From NCBI RefSeq assembly GCF_000381925.1, contig NZ_KB907307.1, positions 1,736,001-1,800,000 on the forward strand: a stretch of DNA of 64,000 bases, in the 5' to 3' direction. This document shows, piece by piece, positions 55,681 through 64,000 of the stretch. The notes below the pieces were generated by a model. The model was not told where the DNA came from, searched no databases, and saw only the letters and a program-made list of their open reading frames with translations. Source of the DNA: Nocardia sp. BMG111209. Lineage in GTDB: Bacteria; Actinomycetota; Actinomycetes; Mycobacteriales; Mycobacteriaceae. Within the stretch, counting starts at the first letter, position 1. Each line of letters begins with the position of its first letter. The position numbers were made by a program, and so were the translations under genes.

Positions 55681-56916
55681 ATGTCCAGGACGTTGGATTT
55701 CCCGGTCTTCGACGCCGACAACCACATGTACGAGACGACCGACGCGTTCACCAAGTACCTGCCGGAAAGCCATGCCGGACTGGTGAAGTACGTCCAGGTC
55801 GAAGGGCGCACGAAGATCGCGCTGCGCAACACCATCAGCGAATACATCCCCAACCCGACCTTCAACAAGGTCGCGCCGCCGGGAGCGCAGGAGGTGGAGT
55901 TCAAGCTCAAGAACCCGTCCTCACGCGTCAAGGCGCCGAAGGCCGGCGACAAGGTCCTCACCGATCCCCCCCGGTACATCGAGGCACTGCCCGGCTTCTT
56001 CAACCCGCAGGACCGGCTCGAGCTGATGAACGAGCTCAGCCTCGACCGCGCCCTCATGTGGCCCACCCTGGCGAGCCTGCTCGAGGAACGCCTGGCCGAC
56101 GACGCCGAGTCGACCCACATCGTCGTCCACGCACTCAACGAATGGATGTACGAACACTGGTCGTTCAACGTCGAGGACCGGATCTTCCCCACCCCGGTGA
56201 TCACCCTGCCGATCGTCGACGAAGCCATCCGCGAACTCGACCGCGTCGTCGAACGCGGCGCACGCGTCATCCTCGTCCGGCCCGCCCCCGTACCCGACAC
56301 CCGCGGCGGCCGCCGGTCCTTCGCGCTGCCGGAATTCGATCCGTTCTGGAAGCGGGTCGAAGAGGCCGGTGTACTCGTCGGCATGCACGCCTCCGACGAC
56401 GGTTTCCAGCGTTACCTCAACGAATGGGAAGGCAACAAGGGCGAATTCCTGCCGTTCAAGCGGCGCAACTCGGCCTTCTACGAGATCCTGCACGCCGAAT
56501 CCCGCACCATCAAGGACATGGTCGCGTCGATCATCGGACACGGCCTGGCCACCCGATTCCCGAAACTGCGGTTCATGCCGGTCGAGAACGGCAGCTCGTG
56601 GGTACTCCCCCTGCTCGACACCCTCCAGAAAGTCTACGACCGGACACCCCAGTCCTTCGACGAGAACCCCATCACCACATTCAAGCGATCGATCTTCGTC
56701 CACCCGTTCCACGAGGAAGACGTGCTCGGCCTGGTCGAAGCGGTCGGGGTCGACAACGTCGTCTTCGGTTCCGACTACCCGCATCCCGAGGGCATGTTCG
56801 ATCCGGTGACCTGGGTCGACGAACTCGAAGAACTGAAACTCGACGACCGCAAGAAGATCATGGGCGCGAACCTCGCCGGACTGATGGGCATCGACCCACT
56901 CGCCAAGGCGATCTGA
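55681..56916 (+). CDS. amidohydrolase family 2 protein
   Basis: 411 residues, TIM-barrel metal-dependent hydrolase. FPVFDADNHMYE near the start, GMHASDDGFQRYLNEW, RFMPVENG and FGSDYPHPEG near the end are the metal-site segments of the amidohydrolase 2 group, where the N-terminal HxH is often altered, as here (DNH). ATG 55681 follows GGAGG by 8 bases; the in-frame ATG at 55654 is less well spaced. Substrate unknown; often aromatic-acid or steroid-related decarboxylase/hydrolase. Confidence 0.85.
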   Translation: MSRTLDFPVFDADNHMYETTDAFTKYLPESHAGLVKYVQVEGRTKIALRNTISEYIPNPTFNKVAPPGAQEVEFKLKNPSSRVKAPKAGDKVLTDPPRYIEALPGFFNPQDRLELMNELSLDRALMWPTLASLLEERLADDAESTHIVVHALNEWMYEHWSFNVEDRIFPTPVITLPIVDEAIRELDRVVERGARVILVRPAPVPDTRGGRRSFALPEFDPFWKRVEEAGVLVGMHASDDGFQRYLNEWEGNKGEFLPFKRRNSAFYEILHAESRTIKDMVASIIGHGLATRFPKLRFMPVENGSSWVLPLLDTLQKVYDRTPQSFDENPITTFKRSIFVHPFHEEDVLGLVEAVGVDNVVFGSDYPHPEGMFDPVTWVDELEELKLDDRKKIMGANLAGLMGIDPLAKAI

Positions 56917-57003
56917 CCGACAGTCCGTGGTCGGCGCCGCGTTCGGCAGTGTGTCCTGAGCTTCGTCCGCAACGGACAGTGGGCCGTCGTGATCGCCCGG
57001 TAT

Positions 57004-57015
57004 CCACTAAAGTGG
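57004..57015. promoter_or_regulatory. 12-bp palindrome CCACT-AA-AGTGG
   Basis: It lies 64-75 bp before the 57079 start in a short AT-richer patch with ATTACTG. A possible operator; nothing else supports it. Confidence 0.3.
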
Positions 57016-57078
57016 TAATTACTGCGTTAGTGGTGGGGTCGGTGAGTGCCGGACCCCGGACGGGAGTTGGGTCAGCAC

Positions 57079-57648
57079 ATGAGCACACCGATCGATCGCA
57101 TCGACGCCGCCCTGGAGATGGCCGCCGGAATTGTCATCGACATCTCGGCCGATCGGCTTGCGGGGCCCTCCTTGTGTCCGGGGTGGAGCCTCGGTTTCGA
57201 GCTCAATCATCTGGTCGGTGGGATGCGGATTTTCGCTGCCGAACTGTCCGGTGCGGTGGTCGATCGGGACCATCACGACGATTGGCTCGGAAACGATCAT
57301 CGAGCGGCCTTCGCGATCGCGGCCGATCTCGACGGGACGGCGTGGCATCGGCCCGACGCGCTCGAATCGACCGTGCGTCTGGGGTTCGGGCCGGTTCCCG
57401 GGGCGATGGCGGCGGTCGTTCATCTGACCGAACTGGTGGTTCACAGTGCCGATCTCGCGGTCGCCGTGGGCAACACCGATCGCATCGACGACACACTGTG
57501 TGGACAGCTGCTGGAAACCATGCGCAGCACAGGCTTCGACAGCTTCCGGCAGCCGGGCATGTTCGGCGCCGAGATCGCGGAATCACCACAGGCCGCCGGC
57601 CATCGTCGGCTGCTCGCCTTCACCGGCCGGAATCCGGCGGGCCGCTGA
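57079..57648 (+). CDS. maleylpyruvate isomerase/DinB-type protein (TIGR03086-like)
   Basis: 189 residues. LCPGWSLGFELNHLVGGMR and VHLTELVVHSADLA give the His pattern of the mycothiol-dependent DinB-like superfamily, which binds a metal. An in-frame GTG at 57046 is an alternative start. Likely thiol- or metal-dependent enzyme; reaction unknown. Confidence 0.75.
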   Translation: MSTPIDRIDAALEMAAGIVIDISADRLAGPSLCPGWSLGFELNHLVGGMRIFAAELSGAVVDRDHHDDWLGNDHRAAFAIAADLDGTAWHRPDALESTVRLGFGPVPGAMAAVVHLTELVVHSADLAVAVGNTDRIDDTLCGQLLETMRSTGFDSFRQPGMFGAEIAESPQAAGHRRLLAFTGRNPAGR

Positions 57649-57746
57649 TCCGTGCGCCGATGTCGGCCGGCGGTCGAGGTGGCCCGAATCCTGCTGTCCA
57701 CGTTCATAATTCAGTACCGACCCGCCGAGGCCGGTATCGGATGTGG

Positions 57747-57769
57747 TAACGCCGGGTTATCCGGCGTTA
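57747..57769. promoter_or_regulatory. TetR operator candidate, perfect 9-5-9 inverted repeat
   Basis: TAACGCCGG-gttat-CCGGCGTTA ends 10 bp before the TetR 2 ATG. This position and symmetry are typical of autoregulation. Confidence 0.65.
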
Positions 57770-57779
57770 GTGTCGGGCC

Positions 57780-58382
57780 ATGGCCGAAGGTGAGAAGGTC
57801 CGGCGCCCGGGCGGACGCAGCGCGCGCGTACAGGCGGCCGTTCATGCCGCGGTGACCGAGCTGGTGGCCGAGCGCGGGTACGGCAATTTCACGATCGCGG
57901 AGGTGGCGGCCCGCGCCGGCGTCGCCGACACCAGCGTGTATCGGCGGTGGGGTGATCTGGAGACGTTGTCGGCGGAGGTGGTGTCGTCGTGGCTGACCAC
58001 ACATGCCTCGATGCCCGATACGGGGAGTCTGGAAGGGGACCTCCAGGCCTACGCCGCAGGTGTCGCCGACGACATTCTCGGACCACAAGGTCTGGCGGTA
58101 CTACGGCTGCTGATCGCGCTGTCCTCCGGTGGCGAGCCCGGCCTGCGGGCCCGGGACGCGTTCGTCGCCGGGCGCCGGATTCAGTTGCAGGAGATGCTGG
58201 ATCGCGCGGCGGCGCGCGGCGAGCAGGTACCGCCGGGGCTGAGCGTGGTGGATTTCATCCTGGCGCCGCTGTACATCCGGGTGCTGTTCGGAATGCCGCT
58301 CCCGGCCGCCGACGTCCGGACGCAGGTGGCGCGGCTCCTGGCCGATGCCCAGGGCAAAGGCGCGCCCTCGTCCCCGGGCTGA
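57780..58382 (+). CDS. TetR-family regulator 2
   Basis: 200 residues. Helix-turn-helix FTIAEVAARAGVADTSVYRRWGDLETL, then a TetR_C-type domain with the PLYIRVLFGMPL segment. ATG 57780 directly follows the operator candidate; a ribosome site is weak, so the message may be nearly leaderless. Confidence 0.9.
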   Translation: MAEGEKVRRPGGRSARVQAAVHAAVTELVAERGYGNFTIAEVAARAGVADTSVYRRWGDLETLSAEVVSSWLTTHASMPDTGSLEGDLQAYAAGVADDILGPQGLAVLRLLIALSSGGEPGLRARDAFVAGRRIQLQEMLDRAAARGEQVPPGLSVVDFILAPLYIRVLFGMPLPAADVRTQVARLLADAQGKGAPSSPG

Positions 58383-58433
58383 CACAACGGCTTCGAACTT
58401 CCCGGAGGCCACCGGCACATTTCACGATCGGGC

Positions 58434-58976
58434 TCAGGCGCGCCGGTTCTCGGCCCCGACCATCCAGGCCAGCTTCTCCAGCGAGTCGATGACCTGGTGC
58501 AGGATATCGGCGGTGGACGGGTCCTCGGCGTCGACCTTGTCGTGGATCTTGCGGGCCGTGTCGATGGTGGCGTGCAGACGGGACGTGATCAGGTCCACCA
58601 CCGTGGCCACGTTCTGCTCACCGGCCGGGAAGGGCGGGAGGCTGGTGGTGGCGGTGACGGTATCGGTGCGGCCGTCCGCGGCCACGTGCAGCGATCGCAT
58701 CCGTTCGGCGATGGTGTCGCCGAATTCGCGAGTCACCGCCACCACCTCGTCGAGCTGTAGGTGCAGGTCACGGAAATTGTGGCCGATCACGTTCCAGTGC
58801 GCCTGCTTGCCCTGGAGCGACATCTCGATCAGATCGACCAGCATCTGCTGCAACGCCGCGGCGAGATGGCGGGAGGCCGTGAAACCCGCGCCGAGCTCCG
58901 CCTCCGAACGACGCTTCGATTTCATCGTGGTCTGAGACCTGCTGGAATTCGACTTGCTCGCAGCCTGCACAGCCAT
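58434..58976 (-). CDS. dps: Dps-family DNA-binding ferritin-like protein
   Basis: 180 residues. Ferroxidase region KQAHWNVIGHNFRDLHLQLDE and a four-helix ferritin-like fold. The first ~25 residues are rich in Lys/Arg/Ser (SKSNSSRSQTTMKSKRR), a likely DNA-binding tail. Protects DNA by binding it and oxidising Fe2+ with H2O2. GGAAGG precedes the ATG. Convergent with TetR 2. Confidence 0.92.
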   Translation of the reverse strand: MAVQAASKSNSSRSQTTMKSKRRSEAELGAGFTASRHLAAALQQMLVDLIEMSLQGKQAHWNVIGHNFRDLHLQLDEVVAVTREFGDTIAERMRSLHVAADGRTDTVTATTSLPPFPAGEQNVATVVDLITSRLHATIDTARKIHDKVDAEDPSTADILHQVIDSLEKLAWMVGAENRRA

Positions 58977-59082
58977 GCTCGTTCCTTCCGGTCGAGGTCA
59001 CCCTTGCGAACGGCGCCCCCGGCGCCGCTTCGACAATATGGGCATCGCATCGGGCCGGACGCACAAGCAACCGCACCGCAAC

Positions 59083-60567
59083 CTATCCGGAATCGGAAAT
59101 CGCCCAGGGCATCCGATCGGCACCCGGCGCAGTATCTGCGGCACGGTGCTCGACCGGTGCCGACGTGACGGTAGGCGGCGCCCCCACGAGTGCCGGCGGT
59201 GTGCGCGTCTCGCCGATCCGGGCCGCCGCGGAAAGCCCGGCGGCGGGCGCACGGTCGAGCCGGACGGCCGCACCGTCGATCGGCGGGCCGTCGACCATCG
59301 CGATCCAGGCCCGCTGCACCACGTGTTCCAGTTCATCGATCGCCCCGCCCAGGCGTAGCGCCTCGGGCGCTGCGGTGGCCGGTAGCGCGTCGCGCAGGAA
59401 CTCGCGCACCGCGAACAACCGCTGCATCATCTGATCGTGGAGATCATCGGCGATGCGCTCACGTTCGTCGAGTTCGTCGAGTTCCCATTGCCTGCGCGCC
59501 TTCACCGACCGCAACGCCGCCGCGACCTGATCGGCGAAGACGGTCATCATGTCGAGGTGCTCGTCGGAGAACGGGGGTGCTCCCACCGGCCGGACAGCGA
59601 CCAGCACACCCAGCGGGCAGTCGATCCCGTGCAGTGGCAGCACCAATACCGAGCCGAATGATGCGGGCTCGCTTGCCTTCTCGATGTCCTGCGCCGCCAA
59701 GCGCAGTGGCGCCCGCTCGAGGAACACCGTCCTGACCGCCGAATCCAGCACCGCCGGCGCCTCGTCGCGGTCGACGCGGCGAGATCCGATCGAATCGACG
59801 ACGACCAGTTCCGCCACCGCGGGCATCGACGTCTCGGGATCGCGAGGGACGATCAGCAGACAGCGGCCGGGGTCGCTCAGGCTGGACGCCGTGTCGGCGA
59901 TCAGCCGCAATGCCACGCCGGCGTCGATATCGGTCAGCAGTGCGGTCGCGATGTCCCCGGCCGCGCCGGTCCACGCCCGGCGGATACGCGCCTGTTCGGC
60001 CCGCAGGGCATTGTCGATCGCGAAGCCCGCCGCGATGGCCACTACGACGACGACCGCCTCGTCGTCGTCGCTGAACTGCCCTTCCCCGTCCTTGCCGGTC
60101 AGCGACAGGTTGCCGAAAACCTGATTCCGGACCCGGATCGGAACCTCGAGAACGGACCTGCCGGCCGGCCCGGGGCGAACGATCGACATGTTCGCCCGGA
60201 CCGGGCCCGGCCGCTCGACGACCGGACTCGGTCCCGGGTACCTGCCGGGGATCGAGCGGATCTCCACGCGGATGGCACTGCGGACGTCCTCGTATCGCGC
60301 ATCCCGGCACGACAAGGGCTCGAGCTGGTCGTCGTGCCGGTACACCCCCACACTGACGTTGCGCGCATCCACCAGTTCGGCGGCGGCATGCGCCACCACG
60401 CACAGCGTCTGATCCAGGTCGAGTCCCGCAGTCTGGATCAAGATGGTCGTGACCAGTTCCTCGCTCCGGTCACGGGTTTCGACGATGCTCTCGAGCCGGG
60501 ACTGAAGTTCACTGAGCAACTCCTGCAGTCGTACCTGCGACTTCGATGCCCTCGATTGAAAGCTCAT
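59083..60567 (-). CDS. degenerate DosS-like GAF-GAF protein without ATPase domain
   Basis: 494 residues. Two GAF domains and the start of HisKA_3 (ERIADDLHDQMMQRLF) are present, but after IDELEHVVQRAWIAMVD the sequence becomes Ala/Pro-rich and no N box or G box follows, so it cannot bind ATP as a kinase. In GAF A the heme His region is replaced (MSIVRPGPAGRSVLEVP) and the distal Tyr is Ser (FGNLSLTGK). It could still be phosphorylated or act as a decoy partner; function unknown. ATG 60567 with GAGAGGG upstream. Confidence 0.8.
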   Translation of the reverse strand: MSFQSRASKSQVRLQELLSELQSRLESIVETRDRSEELVTTILIQTAGLDLDQTLCVVAHAAAELVDARNVSVGVYRHDDQLEPLSCRDARYEDVRSAIRVEIRSIPGRYPGPSPVVERPGPVRANMSIVRPGPAGRSVLEVPIRVRNQVFGNLSLTGKDGEGQFSDDDEAVVVVVAIAAGFAIDNALRAEQARIRRAWTGAAGDIATALLTDIDAGVALRLIADTASSLSDPGRCLLIVPRDPETSMPAVAELVVVDSIGSRRVDRDEAPAVLDSAVRTVFLERAPLRLAAQDIEKASEPASFGSVLVLPLHGIDCPLGVLVAVRPVGAPPFSDEHLDMMTVFADQVAAALRSVKARRQWELDELDERERIADDLHDQMMQRLFAVREFLRDALPATAAPEALRLGGAIDELEHVVQRAWIAMVDGPPIDGAAVRLDRAPAAGLSAAARIGETRTPPALVGAPPTVTSAPVEHRAADTAPGADRMPWAISDSG

Positions 60568-60680
60568 GACCAGAACCCTCTCGCCAGTGGCTGAATGCTG
60601 CACGGCGTCACCGGGATCTGGAGCGACGGGAACAGTCTACGCGTCCACGTACCGATCGGCAGCCCCGGCGAATTTTCCGG

Positions 60681-62234
60681 TCAGCCGACCGTGACGACGC
60701 GGTTGTGCCGGCCGGTGGCGCCGTTCGGGAACGGCGTGGTGCGGGCCTGATCCTGTACTGCACCCGTGCCGTCGGTGGCGCGCACCCGCAGCGTGTGCGT
60801 GCCGGTCACCGCTCGCCACCGCCAGGTCCATTGCCGCCAGGTGTCGATCGAATATTCGGCGGCGAGTTCGGCCGCCTGCCAGGGGCCGTCGTCGACCTGG
60901 ACCTCGACCTGCGCGATCCCCCGGTGCTGGGCCCACGCGACGCCGGCGACCAGCACGTCACCCGCGGCCACGGTCGCGAAGGCGCGCGGGACATCGATAC
61001 GCGACGCCGTCTTGATCGGTGCTCGCGCGGACCAGCCGCGATCGGTCCAATAGGCCGAGGAGCGATCGAACCGGGTAACCTCCAGGTCCACCACCCATTT
61101 GGTGGCCGATACGTATCCGTAGAGGCCGGGGACGATCAGCCGGGCCGGATAGCCGTGCTCGATGGGCAGCGGTTCACCGTTCATACCCACTGCCAGCAGC
61201 GCGTCCCGGCCGTCGGTCACGGCGGAAAGCGGTGTGCCGGCGGTGAATCCGTCGATGCTGCGCGACAGCAGCATGTCGGCGTCGGGATGTGGTCCGGCCT
61301 CGGCGAGCAGTTCGGCCAGGGGGTACCCCAGCCAGCGCGCGGTCCCCACGAGATCGCCGCCGACCTCGTTGGAGACGCAAGTGAGGGTCACGACCCGTTC
61401 CACAGCCGAACGCTCGCGCAACCGGTCGAAGTCCAATTCGACGGTCCGGTCGACCATTCCGTGAATCCGCAGCCGCCAGTCGGCGCTGCTCAGGGCGGGC
61501 AGTTGCAGCGCGGTGTCGACACGGTAGAAGCGCGGATCGGGCGTGATGAAAGACGAGAGGCCGTCGATTCGCGGTTGAGCCTGCGGCGATACCGGGGAAG
61601 CGGGTGTGGCCGCGGGCAGGAGAAAGCGGGCTCGATCCACGCCGATATCGCGCAGGCGCGTCGCGAGAATGTGCCCGGCCCCGCCCGCGCCCGCCGCCAG
61701 CGCGCCCACGCTCGCCGCCGAGATCAGGAAACGGCGCCGGGACACGCCGACGGCGGAGCCGCTCCGGTGGATCGGTGTGCCGGTCACCAGGATTCGCAGG
61801 ACCACGATCCCCGAGACCACCCCGGCCACGGTCGGCACCGCGAACCATGGTGTGGCCGTGGGTCGTTGGAGCGCGGCGGCGACAGTGACGCCGCCGAGCG
61901 CCACGAGCAGGGCGCTACCCAGCGGCCGGCGGCGTTCCAGCACCGCGACGATGCTCGCGCCGAGCGCCATCACCGCGGCCATGGCGGTGAACAGCGCCTG
62001 CTTGTCGTGGCTGCCGAACCGACGGATCGCGGCGTCCTTCAGCTGATGCGGTGTGTGATCGACCATGGTCGCGCCGAGCACGAAGAACGGGGACGACATG
62101 GGATCGATCAGGACCGCGACGAGATGACCGACGCCGAGCGCCATGGCGGCCGCCAGCAGCCCCGCCACCGCCGCGCGCGGCCATCGGATCGACCGCGGCG
62201 ACGTATCACGTTGGGGCACTGCTGGTTCGGGCAT
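60681..62234 (-). CDS. molybdopterin-dependent oxidoreductase (sulfite oxidase fold), membrane-anchored
   Basis: 517 residues. Several N-terminal membrane helices, then a twin-Arg-like SRRRFLISA segment and the Moco domain with the Mo-ligand Cys in LTCVSNEVGG, RSIDGFTAGTPL, YPARLIVPGLYGY and KWVVDLEV. A C-terminal immunoglobulin-like dimerisation domain follows (VEVQVDDGPWQAAEL). Acts on the outer face; substrate may be sulfite, methionine sulfoxide or another oxidised compound. Followed in the opposite direction of transcription by a fasciclin lipoprotein gene upstream. Confidence 0.88.
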   Translation of the reverse strand: MPEPAVPQRDTSPRSIRWPRAAVAGLLAAAMALGVGHLVAVLIDPMSSPFFVLGATMVDHTPHQLKDAAIRRFGSHDKQALFTAMAAVMALGASIVAVLERRRPLGSALLVALGGVTVAAALQRPTATPWFAVPTVAGVVSGIVVLRILVTGTPIHRSGSAVGVSRRRFLISAASVGALAAGAGGAGHILATRLRDIGVDRARFLLPAATPASPVSPQAQPRIDGLSSFITPDPRFYRVDTALQLPALSSADWRLRIHGMVDRTVELDFDRLRERSAVERVVTLTCVSNEVGGDLVGTARWLGYPLAELLAEAGPHPDADMLLSRSIDGFTAGTPLSAVTDGRDALLAVGMNGEPLPIEHGYPARLIVPGLYGYVSATKWVVDLEVTRFDRSSAYWTDRGWSARAPIKTASRIDVPRAFATVAAGDVLVAGVAWAQHRGIAQVEVQVDDGPWQAAELAAEYSIDTWRQWTWRWRAVTGTHTLRVRATDGTGAVQDQARTTPFPNGATGRHNRVVTVG

Positions 62235-62249
62235 GATCGCGCCGTTCGA

Positions 62250-62888
62250 TCAGGCGGGCGGCATGAGCACGGTGTCGATCAGGTAGACCGTCGCATTCGC
62301 GGTCTGCACGCCGCCGCAGATCACCGACGCGTCACCCACTTTCACGGTGTCGCCGCTGCGGGTCACCGATACCTCGCCACCCTCGACGGTCTTGTGCGTG
62401 CCCGCGATCTGATCGGGTGCGATCCGGCCCGGCACGACGTGATAGGTCAGGATCTTGCTGAGCCCGGCCGCATCGGTCTTCAGTGCATCGATCGTCGCCG
62501 GTGGAATCTTCGCGAAGGCGGAATCCACCGGAGCGAAGACGGTGAACGGTCCGCCGTCCAGCGTGTCCACCAGGTCGACCTGTGGATTCAGCTTGCCCGA
62601 TACAGCCGATACCAGTGTCGTGAGCAGCGGATTGTGCGAGGCTGCCACCGCCACCGGGTCCTGCGCCATGCCGCTGACCGAGCCCGCACCGGTCGGCACC
62701 TGCCGGGCGTAGTCCTGACAGCCGGGCCCGACCGGAGTCGCGGCGGCGGCAGCGGCGGGGGCGGCGGATGACGCGCTGGTCGTCGACGTGGTGGTACTGG
62801 ACCCGGACTTGTCGCCGGAACACCCGGACATACCGAGCGCGGCGGCGAATGCGATGGTGACGACGACGGAACGCCGGATGATTTTCAT
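62250..62888 (-). CDS. fasciclin-domain lipoprotein (MPT70/MPT83-type)
   Basis: 212 residues. A signal peptide and lipobox LGMSGC (Cys near 23), a Thr/Ser/Ala linker, then a fasciclin domain with [25 protein letters not shown] and [16 protein letters not shown] is 7 bases before the ATG. It likely forms an operon with the molybdoenzyme 15 bp downstream, a pairing seen in mycobacteria (Rv2874-Rv2873 region). Confidence 0.92.
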   Translation of the reverse strand: MKIIRRSVVVTIAFAAALGMSGCSGDKSGSSTTTSTTSASSAAPAAAAAATPVGPGCQDYARQVPTGAGSVSGMAQDPVAVAASHNPLLTTLVSAVSGKLNPQVDLVDTLDGGPFTVFAPVDSAFAKIPPATIDALKTDAAGLSKILTYHVVPGRIAPDQIAGTHKTVEGGEVSVTRSGDTVKVGDASVICGGVQTANATVYLIDTVLMPPA

Positions 62889-62907
62889 GATCGTTCTCCT
62901 TCGGGCG

Positions 62908-62927
62908 TCGTGACCACGTGGTCACGA
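62908..62927. promoter_or_regulatory. perfect 20-bp palindrome before the fasciclin gene
   Basis: TCGTGACCACGTGGTCACGA, no spacer, 19 bp before the ATG at 62888, between it and the divergent AraC-type gene. The remaining intergenic stretch to 63220 shows no other gene. Confidence 0.65.
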
Positions 62928-63220
62928 ACGAGTGATTCGAGAAGCCCTCGTCGGCGCTTTCCGCGACCGTCGAGCACCGCAGGGACTTCGCTCAGCTCCG
63001 CGGAAGGGTTTGGTCTTGCGAGGAATCCGATCGATCGCGGGCAACGTCGTCGGCTCCGACCGGCCGCCGTGGGCACCCTTCGCACCGGCGGACAGTCCGC
63101 TGCGGACCACCATCCGAGATGGCGGTCGCCGCTGGCGCGATTTATCCGCGAAGTGGGGTATCCGCGGCGAAGCACGCGGTGGTGAGCCGCTCACCGTCAT
63201 CCGCGAATGGGAGAAATCCG

Positions 63221-63658
63221 ATGAATCGTGAATCGATCGACCGACCGGCCCGGGATCCCTGCGAGGTGACGGCACCCGCCGCATACACGGACACCGACGA
63301 CCACGTCGCGGTGCCCGACGCAGCCGCACCCGTGTCCGGGCCGGCGATGCAGCGCGCGATCGATCACCTGCACGCGCATCCCGACCGTCCGATCACCATC
63401 ACGGAACTGGCCGGACGTGCCGGGGTCTCCGCCCGCGCCCTCCAGTACGCGTTCCGCCGCGCCTACGACACCACCCCGCTGCAGTACCTCCGGCGGATCC
63501 GGCTGCAACGCGCCCACCGCGACCTCACCGCCGCCAGCCCGGGGCACGACAGTGTGGCCGTGATCGCTGCTCGCTGGGGTTTCACCAACCCCGGACGGTT
63601 CGCCGTGGCCTACCGGCACCGCTACGGCATCTCCCCCGGTCATACCTTGCGCCAGTAG
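63221..63658 (+). CDS. AraC-type DNA-binding protein, HTH domain only
   Basis: 145 residues. Two helix-turn-helix motifs: ITITELAGRAGVSARALQYAF and SVAVIAARWGFTNPGRFAVAYRHRYG. The usual ligand-binding half is absent; the first ~45 residues are low-complexity. GGGAG lies 8 bases before the ATG. It is divergent from the fasciclin/molybdoenzyme operon and may regulate it. Confidence 0.88.
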   Translation: MNRESIDRPARDPCEVTAPAAYTDTDDHVAVPDAAAPVSGPAMQRAIDHLHAHPDRPITITELAGRAGVSARALQYAFRRAYDTTPLQYLRRIRLQRAHRDLTAASPGHDSVAVIAARWGFTNPGRFAVAYRHRYGISPGHTLRQ

Positions 63659-63844
63659 CCTTTTCGTGCGCTCGGCGCCGGTCGTGGACGAGTTCGACGG
63701 TGCAGCAGGCACATCGCGTCCGTCGTTGCCGGAATTCACCGAGATTTTGCCCGTCACAGCATAATTCGATGCGGCCGACTCCGAGAATCGGGTCGGACGG
63801 CCCCACGTCGAGCGCGACCGCACGTTCTCTCGTACGATCCGTTG

Positions 63845-64000
63845 ATGCCGGTGATCTTGGTGACGGGGATGTCCGGCGTCGGCAAGTCGACGGCGCTGAT
63901 CGCTTTGCAGCAGCGGGGGTATCGGGTGGTGGACGCCGACTACGGAGGCTGGATCGAAGACCGCCCGCACCCTGACGGGACCGGCACGGAGCCGCAGTGG
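63845..64000 (+). CDS. P-loop kinase/ATPase, N-terminal fragment (runs off window)
   Basis: 52 codons with Walker A GMSGVGKST at residues 8-16 and VVDADYGGWIE further on, like small nucleotide or sugar kinases (AAA_33/AAA_18 type). Ends at the window edge. The 186 bp before it holds no other gene; CGTACGATCCG just upstream may be a promoter element. Confidence 0.65.
   Translation, partial: MPVILVTGMSGVGKSTALIALQQRGYRVVDADYGGWIEDRPHPDGTGTEPQW

Overview
High-GC actinomycete chromosome, most likely Nocardia or a close relative. The evidence is codon usage, GTG starts, and gene families otherwise best known from the Mycobacterium tuberculosis dormancy (DosR) regulon. No rRNA, tRNA or CRISPR array is visible.

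The left two thirds (1-51.2 kb) is dense with homologues of DosR-regulon genes: a near-identical DosR (17576-18223), three full DosS/DosT-like GAF-GAF kinases, four Acg-type nitroreductases, four tandem universal stress proteins, PfkB, PEP synthase-like protein, Rip3-type site-2 protease, HspX/alpha-crystallin, an Rv2004c-type kinase fusion, an Rv1733c-like membrane protein, an Rv0569-like DUF1918 protein, a Ddn-like F420 enzyme, two P-type ATPases and a shortened wax-ester synthase. About eighteen sites resembling the DosR box lie in front of these genes, usually 35-120 bp before the start. A likely core transcription direction runs from the GyrI/DUF302 fusion through nitroreductase, flavodoxin, rip3, dosR and PEP synthase to a sensor kinase (13.6-22.5 kb). 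Minus-strand operons of SDR-nitroreductase-USP and nitroreductase-Rv1733c-USP flank it, and the kinase/USP/nitroreductase part appears twice as a diverged duplication.

The region also shows decay. An IS21-family element (8050-11181) with a 6-bp target duplication splits a P-type ATPase gene; removing it restores a perfect frame. A frameshifted and truncated unknown gene sits before hspX, the C-terminus of an FtsH is replaced, and a slipin remnant and a wax-ester synthase with an internal deletion are present.

From 38.7 to 47.1 kb are an SRPBCC protein, a DUF2231 membrane protein, an OmpR-type two-component system, a DUF302 protein with a CsoR-family repressor, a two-gene ABC exporter and a PAF-acetylhydrolase-like lipase. 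From 51.2 kb on come an MFS transporter, an SDR, a broken tyrosine-recombinase gene, two TetR regulators, an amidohydrolase, a Dps, a fourth DosS-like protein that has lost its ATPase domain and heme histidine, a molybdopterin oxidoreductase, a fasciclin lipoprotein, an HTH-only AraC protein and a partial P-loop ATPase. Functionally the window reads as a hypoxia/redox dormancy island: gas or redox sensing (kinases), one response regulator, and effectors for energy metabolism, ion transport, stress binding and nitro/quinone reduction.
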